Made by a program: the position numbers and the translations under genes. A model generated the notes under the pieces. That model saw only the letters and a program-made list of their open reading frames with translations. It searched no databases and was not told where the DNA came from. A stretch of DNA of 30,764 nucleotides from Bin87 sp034421995 (GTDB lineage: Bacteria > Chloroflexota > Dehalococcoidia > Lucifugimonadales > UBA3495), in assembly GCA_034421995.1 (NCBI GenBank), contig DAOUJY010000033.1, positions 1 to 30,764 of the forward strand, given 5' to 3'. Below are positions 7,094 to 14,229 of the stretch, piece by piece; position 1 is the first letter of the stretch, and each line of letters opens with the position of its first letter.

Positions 7094-7122
7094 ATTTTAC
7101 CGACACGGCTATTGACAGTCAA
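7094..7122 (-). promoter_or_regulatory. Sigma-70-type promoter of infC-rpmI-rplT
   Basis: On the minus strand, TTGACT (7122-7117) and TAAAAT (7099-7094) are separated by exactly 17 bases. Transcription would start near 7087, giving a leader of about 65 bases before infC. The -35 region lies in an odd palindrome, TTGACAGTCAA (7112-7122). Confidence 0.7.
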
Positions 7123-7198
7123 CCGAACCTCTTTCCGGTATTCTCAACAGGCAACGCTGCGAGAGCCGGGACGACACCCCCACGGTTGCCACACCGGG

Positions 7199-7204
7199 TA
7201 TAAT
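7199..7204 (+). promoter_or_regulatory. Possible -10 box for the MBL-fold gene
   Basis: TATAAT in the context GGGTATAATG lies 72 bases before ATG 7276. No convincing -35 sequence is found 16-18 bases upstream. A similar GGGTA-type context occurs before the ThDP gene (621) and glnII (9774). Confidence 0.3.
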
Positions 7205-7275
7205 GCCGTCTTGGAGCGCGCCGGCCCGGTGTCATTGGTCAATCATGCCGGCTCCGGTCAGAGGAGGAATAACGG

Positions 7276-8409
7276 ATGCCCGACTACTTCACGGAGGTGG
7301 ATGTACTCCGCAACGGCGATTCCGCCGGGAATGGGATGACCTTGCGCCTGACTGACGGCCACGGACGCCGGATCCACACGGTGGCGGTGCCGCAGGAGGG
7401 CCACTCCCATACCGGACCGACCTGGGCGTACATCTTCGAGAACGAGGGGTTGACGCTGATTGACCCGGGCGCCGAGGCGTCCTTTGAGGTGCTGCGGTCG
7501 GGCATGGCGCTGTGCGGGCTGGTGGCGTCGGACATCGAACGGGTTATCATCACCCACGGCCACGCCGACCACGACGGCGGCGTGGCGCGGGTCATCGATC
7601 AATCCGGCGCCGAGCTGTGGGCCCACGACATCTACCAGCCGTTACTGCCCTTCGATCCCCGAGACCTGCAAATGTCGGCCAACTCTCCCATCAAGCAAGC
7701 CATGTGGGAGACCGCCCGCGCTAATGGCTTCAGCCCATCGGACTCCGACGAGCGCAACCGCTACATGGAATCCCGCCGTTCCCACCAAGTCGGGCACCAC
7801 ATCATTCACGGCGAGCAACAGGGCATCCTCCGCTACATGCACGCTCCGGGACACTCGCCGGACGAGATCTGCGCGGTGATCGGCAACGGCGCCGGCAGCG
7901 ATATCGTCTTCACCGGCGACCACGTGCTGCCGGAGATCAGCCCCCACCCCACCATGAAGACGGACTACACCAGAGAGATGCGCCAAAGCCTGCCCGTTCA
8001 CTACCAGGACCCCGACGATTCCTACGGCCTGCTCACCTACCTCCGCTCGCTGCAACGGGTGGCCGATCTGGGCATGGAGGTCGCCATCCTGCCGGCCCAT
8101 CGCCTGTACAACAACCACAAGTTCAACTTCCAGACGGCCCAGCGGGCCGCCGACCTGATCCGCTTCCACAACCGGAGGTTGGGGCGCATCCTGGTAACCG
8201 CCGGGCCGGAACCGCAGCCCTTGGAGGATGTTACCCGCCGCACCTTCGAGCGGCGCAAGCTGGAAGGCGGCAACTTTTTCGCCGCTCTGACCGAGGTGGT
8301 GGCCCACGTGGAATTGCTGGAAGACTCGGGAGACATGGAGGTCACAGACGACCACCGACTGCGGCGCACCGGCCGGGAGAACTACCAGGAACTGCTGCGG
8401 ATGTTGTGA
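7276..8409 (+). CDS. MBL-fold metallohydrolase
   Basis: The 377-residue protein has the metallo-beta-lactamase fold. The metal motif HGHADHDGG gives H94, H96, D98 and H99. A further metal histidine lies in MHAPGHSPDEI and the bridging Asp in VFTGDHVLPEISPHP. The N-terminus (HTGPTWAYIFENEGLTLIDPG) is the usual first strand pair. The C-terminal 90 residues contain a helical region like the winged-helix tail of LACTB2-type hydrolases. Possible substrates include thioesters and lactones; none is indicated. A strong ribosome site (GAGGAGGAA) supports ATG 7276. It is divergent from infC across a 255-base gap that holds both promoters. Confidence 0.85.
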   Translation: MPDYFTEVDVLRNGDSAGNGMTLRLTDGHGRRIHTVAVPQEGHSHTGPTWAYIFENEGLTLIDPGAEASFEVLRSGMALCGLVASDIERVIITHGHADHDGGVARVIDQSGAELWAHDIYQPLLPFDPRDLQMSANSPIKQAMWETARANGFSPSDSDERNRYMESRRSHQVGHHIIHGEQQGILRYMHAPGHSPDEICAVIGNGAGSDIVFTGDHVLPEISPHPTMKTDYTREMRQSLPVHYQDPDDSYGLLTYLRSLQRVADLGMEVAILPAHRLYNNHKFNFQTAQRAADLIRFHNRRLGRILVTAGPEPQPLEDVTRRTFERRKLEGGNFFAALTEVVAHVELLEDSGDMEVTDDHRLRRTGRENYQELLRML

Positions 8410-8419
8410 AAACAATCGC

Positions 8420-8425
8420 TATAAT
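8420..8425 (+). promoter_or_regulatory. Possible -10 box before the PaREP1-like gene
   Basis: TATAAT lies 44 bases before ATG 8469, just after the preceding stop. No -35 match is visible at 16-18 bases, so it is weak evidence for a separate promoter. Confidence 0.2.
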
Positions 8426-8468
8426 GACAGCGTAATTCGGCCAACCCGATTTGACAGAGGTATCCGCT

Positions 8469-8873
8469 ATGACACAGATGGCGCCGATGGAACCCTTTGA
8501 CGAACTCGGTGAAACCATCGAGGATCATCGTTTGCAGTCTCGTCATTTTTTGGAGCGCAGCCACCATTACCTGGCCGAGGACGACCTGCATCAGGCTTCG
8601 GAAAAAGGCTGGGGCGCGGCGGCGTGGATGGCTAAAGCCGCAGCCACTGCTCAAGGCTGGCAATACACCCGGCATGAGCACTTTGGTGAAGTGTTATACC
8701 AAGCACGCCAGAAAACCGGAGAAAACCGGCTGGAAGCGTTGCGTAAAACTGCCAATGATCTGCACGGCAACTTCTACCAGCGCAAGCGCTTCCTGCACGC
8801 CAACGACATCGTCGACTCGCTGGCCGAGGTGGCGACGCTGCTGGACATCCTGGAACCACTGACGGAACGCTGA
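8469..8873 (+). CDS. PaREP1-like (HEPN-related) helical protein
   Basis: The 134-residue all-helical protein matches the pattern of PaREP1-family proteins: a repeat-like helix pair HYLAEDDLHQASEKGWGAAA, then AATAQGW, and a C-terminal LHGNFYQRKRFLHAND block. PaREP1 proteins are common in archaea and some Chloroflexota. They resemble HEPN domains, but their function is unknown. I see no obvious RNase-type Rx4-6H motif that would make it a toxin. I used ATG 8469, which follows an AGAGG ribosome site; a TTG at 8451 is less likely. It lies 24 bases before the SDR gene. Confidence 0.7.
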   Translation: MTQMAPMEPFDELGETIEDHRLQSRHFLERSHHYLAEDDLHQASEKGWGAAAWMAKAAATAQGWQYTRHEHFGEVLYQARQKTGENRLEALRKTANDLHGNFYQRKRFLHANDIVDSLAEVATLLDILEPLTER

Positions 8874-8897
8874 ACCCATCGCTCGGAGAGGAATCTT

Positions 8898-9680
8898 ATG
8901 ACTCTGGAAGGTAAAGTTGCCCTCGTAACCGGCGCGGGCCGTGGCATGGGCCGGGCCACGGCGCTGGCGCTGGCCAACGACGGGGCTAACGTTGCGGTAA
9001 CGGACATCCTGGCCGACAACGTGGAAGAGACGGCGACGGACGTTCGCGCTACCGGCCGGCAGAGCGTGGCCATCGCCGCCGACATTGGCGACGGCTCGGA
9101 TATTGACCGGGTAATCGCCGCGGCGGTGAACACCCTGGGGCGGGTGGACATCCTGGTGAACAACGCCGGCGTGACCCGTTACCTGGACATCATGGACATC
9201 ACCGAGGACGACTGGGACCGCATCCACCGGGTCAACGCCCGGGGCGCGTTCTTCGTCATGCAGCGCACCGCCCGGCAGATGATCGAGCAGGGCAGCGGCG
9301 GCCGCATCGTCAACATCGCGTCCATCGCCGGCAAAGGCTACCGGGGCACGTCCAACGCGGCCTATGCCGCCAGCAAGGGAGCGGTGATCTCAATGGCGCT
9401 CATCGCGGCGCACCAGCTGGCGGGCTACGACATCAACGTCAACGCTATCTGTCCCGGCTCAACTATCACCGCCATGTCCACCAGCACCATGGAACAGCGG
9501 GCGGCGGAGATGGGCATTTCGGTGGACGAGTTGCAGGCTCAGCGCGCCTCCAACATCCCCATCGGTCGGGCCAACGAGCCGGAGGACATCGCCGCAATGG
9601 CCGCTTTTCTGGCCAGCCCGGGCGCGCGGAACATCACCGGACAGACCATCAACGTGGACGGCGGGCTGGTGATGCACTAA
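8898..9680 (+). CDS. Short-chain dehydrogenase/reductase (classical SDR, FabG-like)
   Basis: The 260-residue protein has all classical SDR marks: the cofactor loop TGAGRGMG at 11-18, D36 after the second strand (VTDIL, suggesting NAD preference), NNAG at 88-91, catalytic S142, and YAASK with Y156 and K160. The C-terminus ends in the family's GQTINVDGGLVM. It is a cytosolic NAD(P)-dependent alcohol/ketone oxidoreductase. The substrate cannot be read from the sequence, and no fatty-acid or sugar genes are adjacent. GAGAGGAA provides the ribosome site. Confidence 0.92.
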   Translation: MTLEGKVALVTGAGRGMGRATALALANDGANVAVTDILADNVEETATDVRATGRQSVAIAADIGDGSDIDRVIAAAVNTLGRVDILVNNAGVTRYLDIMDITEDDWDRIHRVNARGAFFVMQRTARQMIEQGSGGRIVNIASIAGKGYRGTSNAAYAASKGAVISMALIAAHQLAGYDINVNAICPGSTITAMSTSTMEQRAAEMGISVDELQAQRASNIPIGRANEPEDIAAMAAFLASPGARNITGQTINVDGGLVMH

Positions 9681-9752
9681 GCCGCTGAATCATGTGGATC
9701 CGGGTAGGCTAACCGGCTTTTCCAAAGGATCGGCGATCAAGGTTTAGACAAG

Positions 9753-9782
9753 GTGACCGCGCCGGAGAAGTTCGGGTACAAT
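9753..9782 (+). promoter_or_regulatory. Candidate promoter of glnII
   Basis: GTGACC (9753-9758) and TACAAT (9777-9782) are 18 bases apart, and the -10 box lies 32 bases before ATG 9815. The -10 box is good and the -35 box fair. No NtrC-like or sigma-54 signature was seen. Confidence 0.4.
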
Positions 9783-9814
9783 TGTAAGGCAATTTGGATT
9801 TTGAGGTTTGTTGC

Positions 9815-10837
9815 ATGAGTTACAAGGCAGAATACATTTGGATTGACGGGCAGCAGCCCACGGCCAAGCTCCGGTCAAAGGCAAAGATCGTTCCCGATGG
9901 CGAGGCTCCGCCCATTTGGGGTTTCGACGGTTCCAGCACCAACCAGGCGCCGGGCGAAAATTCGGACTGTGTGCTCAGCCCGGCGCTGGTAGTTCCCGAC
10001 CCGATACGGGGCGGCAACAACAAGTTGGTCATGTGCGAAGTTCTGCTCACCGACATGACACCCCACCCGTCCAACACCCGGGCGGCTTGCGCCGCCATCG
10101 CGGAAGAGCACGCCGGCTTGGACTTCTGGTTCGGCATCGAGCAGGAATACACCTTCTTTGACGGCACCAAGCCGCTGGGCTGGCCGGACAACGGCTTCCC
10201 CGCTCCCCAGGGCGGATATTACTGCGGCGTGGGTTCCGACGAGGTGTTCGGTCGGCCGGTTGTGGAGCAGCACATGGACGCCTGCCTGTATGCCGGCCTG
10301 GCTATTTCCGGCATCAATGGCGAGGTTATGCCGGCCCAGTGGGAGTTCCAGATCGGCCCGATTGGCGCTCCCGCGGTGGGCGACCACCTGTGGCTGGCCC
10401 GCTGGCTGCTGTACCGCATTGGCGAGGATGTTGAGACTGTTGACGGTCGCAGAGGCATCAGCGCCACTCTGGACCCCAAACCGGTCAAGGGCGACTGGAA
10501 CGGCGCCGGGGCCCACACCAACTTCTCCACCAACCGGATGCGGGAGAACTACGACGCCTGCGTGGCGGCGGCGGAAGCCCTCAAGACCCGCCATGACCTG
10601 CACATCGCCAACTACGGCGACCGGATTGAAGAGCGGCTCACCGGCCTGCACGAAACCTGCTCCTACCGTGAGTTCCGCTACGGGGTATCCGACCGGGGCG
10701 CCTCGGTTCGCATTCCGTGGCAGGTGGCGCGGGACGGCAAGGGCTACATCGAAGACCGGCGTCCCAATGCCAACTGCGACCCCTACACGGTCACCCGGCT
10801 CATCATCGAAACCGTGACCGGCGCGGCTTCAGCCTGA
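9815..10837 (+). CDS. glnII: Glutamine synthetase type II (eukaryotic-like, GSII)
   Basis: The 340-residue enzyme condenses glutamate and ammonia with ATP to form glutamine. Its length and motifs fit GSII, not the roughly 470-residue GSI: GFDGSSTNQA at 36-45, WFGIEQEYTFF with metal ligands E109 and E111, PAQWEFQIGP around E177, and NGAGAHTNFST with H234. GSII is known from eukaryotes, some rhizobia, actinomycetes and scattered other bacteria. The GSI-type adenylylation tyrosine loop is absent, so GlnE-style control is not expected. ATG 9815 is preferred to TTG 9794 because GAGG lies 8 bases upstream. The gene stands alone and ends at a strong hairpin. Confidence 0.93.
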   Translation: MSYKAEYIWIDGQQPTAKLRSKAKIVPDGEAPPIWGFDGSSTNQAPGENSDCVLSPALVVPDPIRGGNNKLVMCEVLLTDMTPHPSNTRAACAAIAEEHAGLDFWFGIEQEYTFFDGTKPLGWPDNGFPAPQGGYYCGVGSDEVFGRPVVEQHMDACLYAGLAISGINGEVMPAQWEFQIGPIGAPAVGDHLWLARWLLYRIGEDVETVDGRRGISATLDPKPVKGDWNGAGAHTNFSTNRMRENYDACVAAAEALKTRHDLHIANYGDRIEERLTGLHETCSYREFRYGVSDRGASVRIPWQVARDGKGYIEDRRPNANCDPYTVTRLIIETVTGAASA

Positions 10838-10921
10838 CCCTGTGTAGCAATCCAGAGCTGGCCCGGAAATGGAGCTGGGCAGCTGGCCTGGACGGCGGCG
10901 TGGTGCGCTAGAACCGTAGCG

Positions 10922-10947
10922 CAGGGGGCGTCTCACGACGCCCCCTG
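10922..10947. terminator. Hairpin terminator between convergent glnII and VOC genes
   Basis: An 11-bp perfect stem (CAGGGGGCGTC and its complement) with a four-base TCAC loop lies between two genes that end toward each other. The T-run is short (TGTGTTAG), so termination may be bidirectional but not textbook. Confidence 0.7.
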
Positions 10948-10974
10948 TGTTAGGTGGAGGGTGCGCGGCGCGTC

Positions 10975-11478
10975 CTAATGCGCCACCAGCGCCGCCTGGG
11001 CGGCCAGTTCCTCGTCCCACGGCCCGGAGAGCCGGCCCTTGGCAGTGTTGCCGATCATGTACCCGCTCTCGTCGTGTCCCCACTCCTCGCGGGGCATTTC
11101 GTAGGACAGTTCAATGCCGTTGCCGTCGGGGTCGCGGATGTAGATGCCTATGGCGTGGCCGTGATCGGACACCCGATCAATGGGAATGTTCTTCTCCTTG
11201 ACCCGGTGGTAGAGCTCGGCCAAGTCCTCTAGGGTGTCCATGTACCAGGCCATGTGGTTCAGTCCCACCTGTCCGCCCTGGGGACCCAGAGCGTTCTCGC
11301 CCACCTGGGTGAGGGCGATCTCGTGGGAGTTGCCCAGGTCGGCCGACATGAAAGCGGCGCCTCCCGGCCTGAACCCGTAGCAATGCAGACCCAGCAGGTC
11401 CGCGTACCAGTCCCGTGCCCGCTCCGCATTTCGGACGAATATGTTCACGTGCCCCAATTTTCTCGGCGTGTAAGCCAT
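10975..11478 (-). CDS. VOC-superfamily (glyoxalase/extradiol dioxygenase-fold) protein
   Basis: The 167-residue protein has paired beta-alpha-beta-beta-beta units. Likely metal ligands are H10 in KLGHVNIFV, H75 in GLNHMAWYM and E123 in DPDGNGIELSY. The segment ARDWYADLLG is the usual first helix. Such proteins are metal-dependent lyases, isomerases, dioxygenases or bleomycin-type binding proteins. The GLNHMAW...DPDGNGIEL arrangement is most like catechol 2,3-dioxygenase-type members, but no aromatic pathway is nearby. A strong AAGGAGGAG site precedes ATG 11478. It diverges from the MerR-type gene across 182 bases. Confidence 0.85.
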   Translation of the reverse strand: MAYTPRKLGHVNIFVRNAERARDWYADLLGLHCYGFRPGGAAFMSADLGNSHEIALTQVGENALGPQGGQVGLNHMAWYMDTLEDLAELYHRVKEKNIPIDRVSDHGHAIGIYIRDPDGNGIELSYEMPREEWGHDESGYMIGNTAKGRLSGPWDEELAAQAALVAH

Positions 11479-11577
11479 AATCTCCTCCTTTTCCTGCTAT
11501 GAAGTGTTGGTAAGTGGCGCAATGATAACAAGGGGATAGCTCAAAAGAAAGTCCGCACCTCTGGCGCGACCCGCGCG

Positions 11578-11606
11578 TTGACCTGTCCGTACCGCTGTGA
11601 TAGGAT
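11578..11606 (+). promoter_or_regulatory. Promoter of the MerR-type regulator / tetrapyrrole locus
   Basis: TTGACC (11578-11583) and TAGGAT (11601-11606) are separated by exactly 17 bases, 54 bases before ATG 11661. The predicted transcript would start within or just before the hairpin at 11611. Confidence 0.55.
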
Positions 11607-11610
11607 TTCC

Positions 11611-11635
11611 GCGCCAAACCTTTGCGTTTTGGCGC
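11611..11635 (+). promoter_or_regulatory. Leader hairpin or operator before the MerR-type gene
   Basis: GCGCCAAA (11611-11618) and TTTGGCGC (11628-11635) form a perfect 8-bp inverted repeat with a 9-base spacer, directly downstream of the -10 box. It could be an operator for the regulator itself or an RNA hairpin. A direct repeat TTTCTACAG (twice, 11636-11655) follows. Confidence 0.45.
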
Positions 11636-11660
11636 TTTCTACAGGTTTCTACAGATTTAA

Positions 11661-12317
11661 ATGGCTACGAGTACCGAAAATCCAGCCCGCTGGATGTCCT
11701 TGGGCGAAGTCTGCCGGGCTCTGGAAATTAACGAGGCTACGCTGCGGCAGTGGGCCGACCGGGGCCGGCTGCCCGTGTACCGCACGCCGGGCGGACACCG
11801 CCGCTTCCTGCGCGAGGACGTCGAAGGGCTGATGAGCGCCAACGGAGGCGTTGTCTCCGCCGAGTCCGACCCCGAAGACCTGGCGTTGCAACGCATCCGC
11901 CGCAAGCTGAGCCAGACCGACCTCTCCGAGCAGCCGTGGCTGCAAAGCTTCCAGGCCGAGGGACGGGACCGGATGCGCCTGTTCGGACGCCGTTTGCTGT
12001 CCCTTTTGTTGCGGGACGGACTGCACGGACGCAGCCGGCGCCGGGGCGAAACGCTTTCGGAAACCCATATGCTGGGCAACGAATACGGCTCCGAAATGGC
12101 CGCCCGGGGCGTGCCGCTCACCGACAGCGTGCAGGCGTTTCTCTTCTTCCGGCAGGCGGTGGTCGAGGCTGTGCAGCCGGAACGGCTGCGGCAGGTGGTA
12201 GAGATTTCGGACGGCGTGCTGGTTGGCCTCGTTGACGCCTACAGCGCCCGCCTGGCGGCGATGAATGATGTTCGAGATGCCGGTCTGGATTCCAGCCCCG
12301 TATCAAGTACGGGGTGA
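11661..12317 (+). CDS. MerR-type helix-turn-helix regulator with helical sensor domain
   Basis: The 218-residue protein opens with a MerR/excisionase-type DNA-binding domain (about 10-58): MSLGEVCRALEINEATLRQW, then a wing-like RTPGGHRRF segment. Residues about 90-200 form a helical bundle like RsbR N-terminal sensor domains (GNEYGSEMAARGVPLTDSVQ, FFRQAVVEAV). Together these suggest a one-component regulator; the signal is unknown. It stands directly before the siroheme/heme genes and has its own promoter with a palindrome, so control of the tetrapyrrole locus is a fair inference. The last ten or so residues (LDSSPVSSTG) and the stop codon are encoded by a dispersed palindromic repeat. The ribosome site is weak. 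Confidence 0.75.
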   Translation: MATSTENPARWMSLGEVCRALEINEATLRQWADRGRLPVYRTPGGHRRFLREDVEGLMSANGGVVSAESDPEDLALQRIRRKLSQTDLSEQPWLQSFQAEGRDRMRLFGRRLLSLLLRDGLHGRSRRRGETLSETHMLGNEYGSEMAARGVPLTDSVQAFLFFRQAVVEAVQPERLRQVVEISDGVLVGLVDAYSARLAAMNDVRDAGLDSSPVSSTG

Positions 12318-12339
12318 CGTTCTTTCGTCGGAATGACGG
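12287..12339. repeat. Composite dispersed palindrome, family B
   Basis: GGATTCC (12287-12293) leads into a perfect hairpin, CCCCGTA (12296-12302) and TACGGGG (12308-12314), and then TGACG and GGAATGACG. The outer parts match the repeat at 23835-23862. It supplies the 3' end of the MerR-type gene and lies 20 bases before the siroheme decarboxylase gene. Confidence 0.7.
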
Positions 12340-12358
12340 TTAACTAGGGTGAAAGGAA

Positions 12359-13465
12359 ATGACTACGGAAAGCATGGACATTACCGACCGCAAGCTGCTG
12401 AACATCGTGCAGAGCAATTTCCCGGTGGTGGAAGAACCTTACCGGGCCATTGCCGACGATTTGGGCATCAGCGAAACCGAAACTCTGGACCGGTTGGCCG
12501 AGCTGAAACGCCAGAACGTGGTGCGCCAGATCAGCGCCATCTTCGACACTCGCCGGCTGGGGTACAAGACCACCCTGGTCGCCTTTGCCTACGGCGACGA
12601 CGACCTGCACCCCGGCGCCATCTTCATCAACCGCCATCCCGGCGTCAGCCACAACTACGCCCGCGAAGGTTCCTACTACAACCTCTGGTTCACCCTGGCC
12701 GTGCCGCCAGACGGCGACCTTGCCGAAACCGTGGCGTGGATGGCGGAAAAGACCAACGCCATCGAGTTCCGCATCATGCCCACCATCCGGTTCTTCAAGA
12801 TCGGCGTGAACTTCGACATGGTGAACCGCCGCAGCGACGCCTACAACTATAACCCCGACGCCGGACAGCCCAACGGCAGCGGCGGTAGCAACGGCCAGAG
12901 CCGCGTCCCCGCCAGCGACTGGAACCAGGCGCAGGAAATCACCGAGTGGGATAAGGACGTGATCCGCGAGGCCCAGGAGGACCTGCCCCTGGTGTCCCGA
13001 CCCTTTGACCCCATTGCCGAACGGCTGGGCCTGACGGTACCGGAATTGTTCGCGCAGTTGAGCGAGTACCAGGAGCGCAAGCTGATGCGCCGCTACAGCG
13101 CGGTGCTGTATCACCGCCGCTCCGGTTTCCGCGCCAACGCGATGATCGTCTGGAAGGTTCCGCCCGAACGCTCCGAAGAAGTCGGCATGATCATGGCCGA
13201 ACACTCGGCGGTGACCCACTGCTACGAGCGGCCCACCTTCCCCGACTGGGAGTACAGCCACTTCACCATGGTCCACGCGCCCACCCGCGACGAGTGCGAG
13301 GAGATCGGCCGGGAAATCGCCACGGCCACCGGCATCACCGACAACCTGCTCCTCTACAGCACCCGCGAGTACAAGAAAACCCGCGTCCGCTACTTCGTCG
13401 AGGACTACGAACGTTTCTGGGACACGGCAGAAGAGGCGGAAGCCATGGCGGAGGCGCTGGTCTAG
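12359..13465 (+). CDS. ahbAB: Siroheme decarboxylase, AhbA-AhbB fusion (NirD/L-type)
   Basis: The 368-residue protein consists of two Lrp/AsnC-like siroheme decarboxylase units. Unit 1 (about 5-160) has a winged helix (PYRAIADDLGISETETLDRL), then RQISAIFD and a GVSHNYARE active-site block (H98, Y100, R102). A Gly/Asn/Ser linker (about 160-188) joins unit 2 (about 190-355), with RRYSAVLYHRRSG and VTHCYERP near 286-292. AhbA and AhbB jointly remove two acetate carboxyls from siroheme to give 12,18-didecarboxysiroheme, on the way to heme or heme d1. They are usually separate subunits. The neighbours encode siroheme synthesis, which supports this call. The radical-SAM partners AhbC and AhbD are not in the window. 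AGGGTG lies 7 bases before ATG 12359. Confidence 0.88.
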   Translation: MTTESMDITDRKLLNIVQSNFPVVEEPYRAIADDLGISETETLDRLAELKRQNVVRQISAIFDTRRLGYKTTLVAFAYGDDDLHPGAIFINRHPGVSHNYAREGSYYNLWFTLAVPPDGDLAETVAWMAEKTNAIEFRIMPTIRFFKIGVNFDMVNRRSDAYNYNPDAGQPNGSGGSNGQSRVPASDWNQAQEITEWDKDVIREAQEDLPLVSRPFDPIAERLGLTVPELFAQLSEYQERKLMRRYSAVLYHRRSGFRANAMIVWKVPPERSEEVGMIMAEHSAVTHCYERPTFPDWEYSHFTMVHAPTRDECEEIGREIATATGITDNLLLYSTREYKKTRVRYFVEDYERFWDTAEEAEAMAEALV

Positions 13466-13470
13466 CCGAC

Positions 13471-13498
13471 GAGATTGCCACACTACGCTCGCAATGAC
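13471..13498. repeat. Short dispersed palindrome, family C (single copy here)
   Basis: GAGATTGCCACACTACGCTC followed by GCAATGAC has ATTGC/GCAAT arms. It resembles short palindromes scattered in many bacterial genomes. It fills the gap between the siroheme decarboxylase and dehydrogenase genes. Only one copy is visible in this window. Confidence 0.45.
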
Positions 13499-13509
13499 CG
13501 CAGAGAAAA

Positions 13510-14229
13510 ATGCCTGAGTACTACCCCGTATATCTCAACCTGGCTGGCAAACACTGCGTGATCCTGGGCGGCGGCACCATAGCCCAGGGCAAGCTCGCGG
13601 CCCTGCGCGACGCCGGCGCCAATATCACCGTTATCAGCCCCCAGTCCACCGACGGCATCAAGCGGGCCGCCCAGCGGGGCCACATCACCCTCCTCCAGCG
13701 GGAATATAAGCCAGGCGACTTGGAAGGCGCGTTCATCGCGGTGGCCGCCACCAACGTCTGGCACGTCAACCGTCAGATCTACGAGGAGGCCGAGGAGCGT
13801 GGCGTCCTCCTCAACGTCGTCGATGATCCCGACCAGTGCACCTTCATCGCGCCGTCCATCGTGCGCCGCGACCCCATCACGCTGGCCATTTCCACGGGCG
13901 GCGCCAGTCCAGCCTTGGCCCGCAAGATGCGGGAAACGTTGTCGGAAGACAAGGTGCTGCAATGGGCCGACCTGGCCGACGTGCTGGCCCAGGCCCGGCG
14001 GGTCATCAAGGAAAAGCGTACCGTTATCGATCCGACCCGGTGGCAGTGCGTCATCACCGAAGAATTGCTGGAAATGGCCCGAGACGGCCGGGAAGAAGAA
14101 GCGGTGCAAACCGTCCTGTCCCAACTGCTCAACTCCGATCTTCCGGAGATGTGCCCTGATCTGACGAGCTGTAAGACGGGCGGCTGCGCCAAGCGGGCCG
14201 CGCTGCGGGCGGCGGAGGCAGTGAGTTGA
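13510..14229 (+). CDS. Precorrin-2 dehydrogenase / sirohydrochlorin ferrochelatase (Met8/SirC-like)
   Basis: The 239-residue protein has the NAD-binding fold of the CysG N-terminal/Met8 family: CVILGGGTIAQGKLAAL at 16-32, FIAVAATN, LLNVVDDPDQCTFIAPS and ISTGGASPALARKMRETL. It oxidises precorrin-2 to sirohydrochlorin and may also insert iron, because no separate ferrochelatase is in the cluster. The tail is unusual: CPDLTSCKTGGC places C215, C221 and C226 in a short cysteine-rich segment that could bind a metal. The stop overlaps the TTG start of hemA by 4 bases. The ribosome site is weak and a palindromic repeat lies just upstream. Confidence 0.9.
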   Translation: MPEYYPVYLNLAGKHCVILGGGTIAQGKLAALRDAGANITVISPQSTDGIKRAAQRGHITLLQREYKPGDLEGAFIAVAATNVWHVNRQIYEEAEERGVLLNVVDDPDQCTFIAPSIVRRDPITLAISTGGASPALARKMRETLSEDKVLQWADLADVLAQARRVIKEKRTVIDPTRWQCVITEELLEMARDGREEEAVQTVLSQLLNSDLPEMCPDLTSCKTGGCAKRAALRAAEAVS

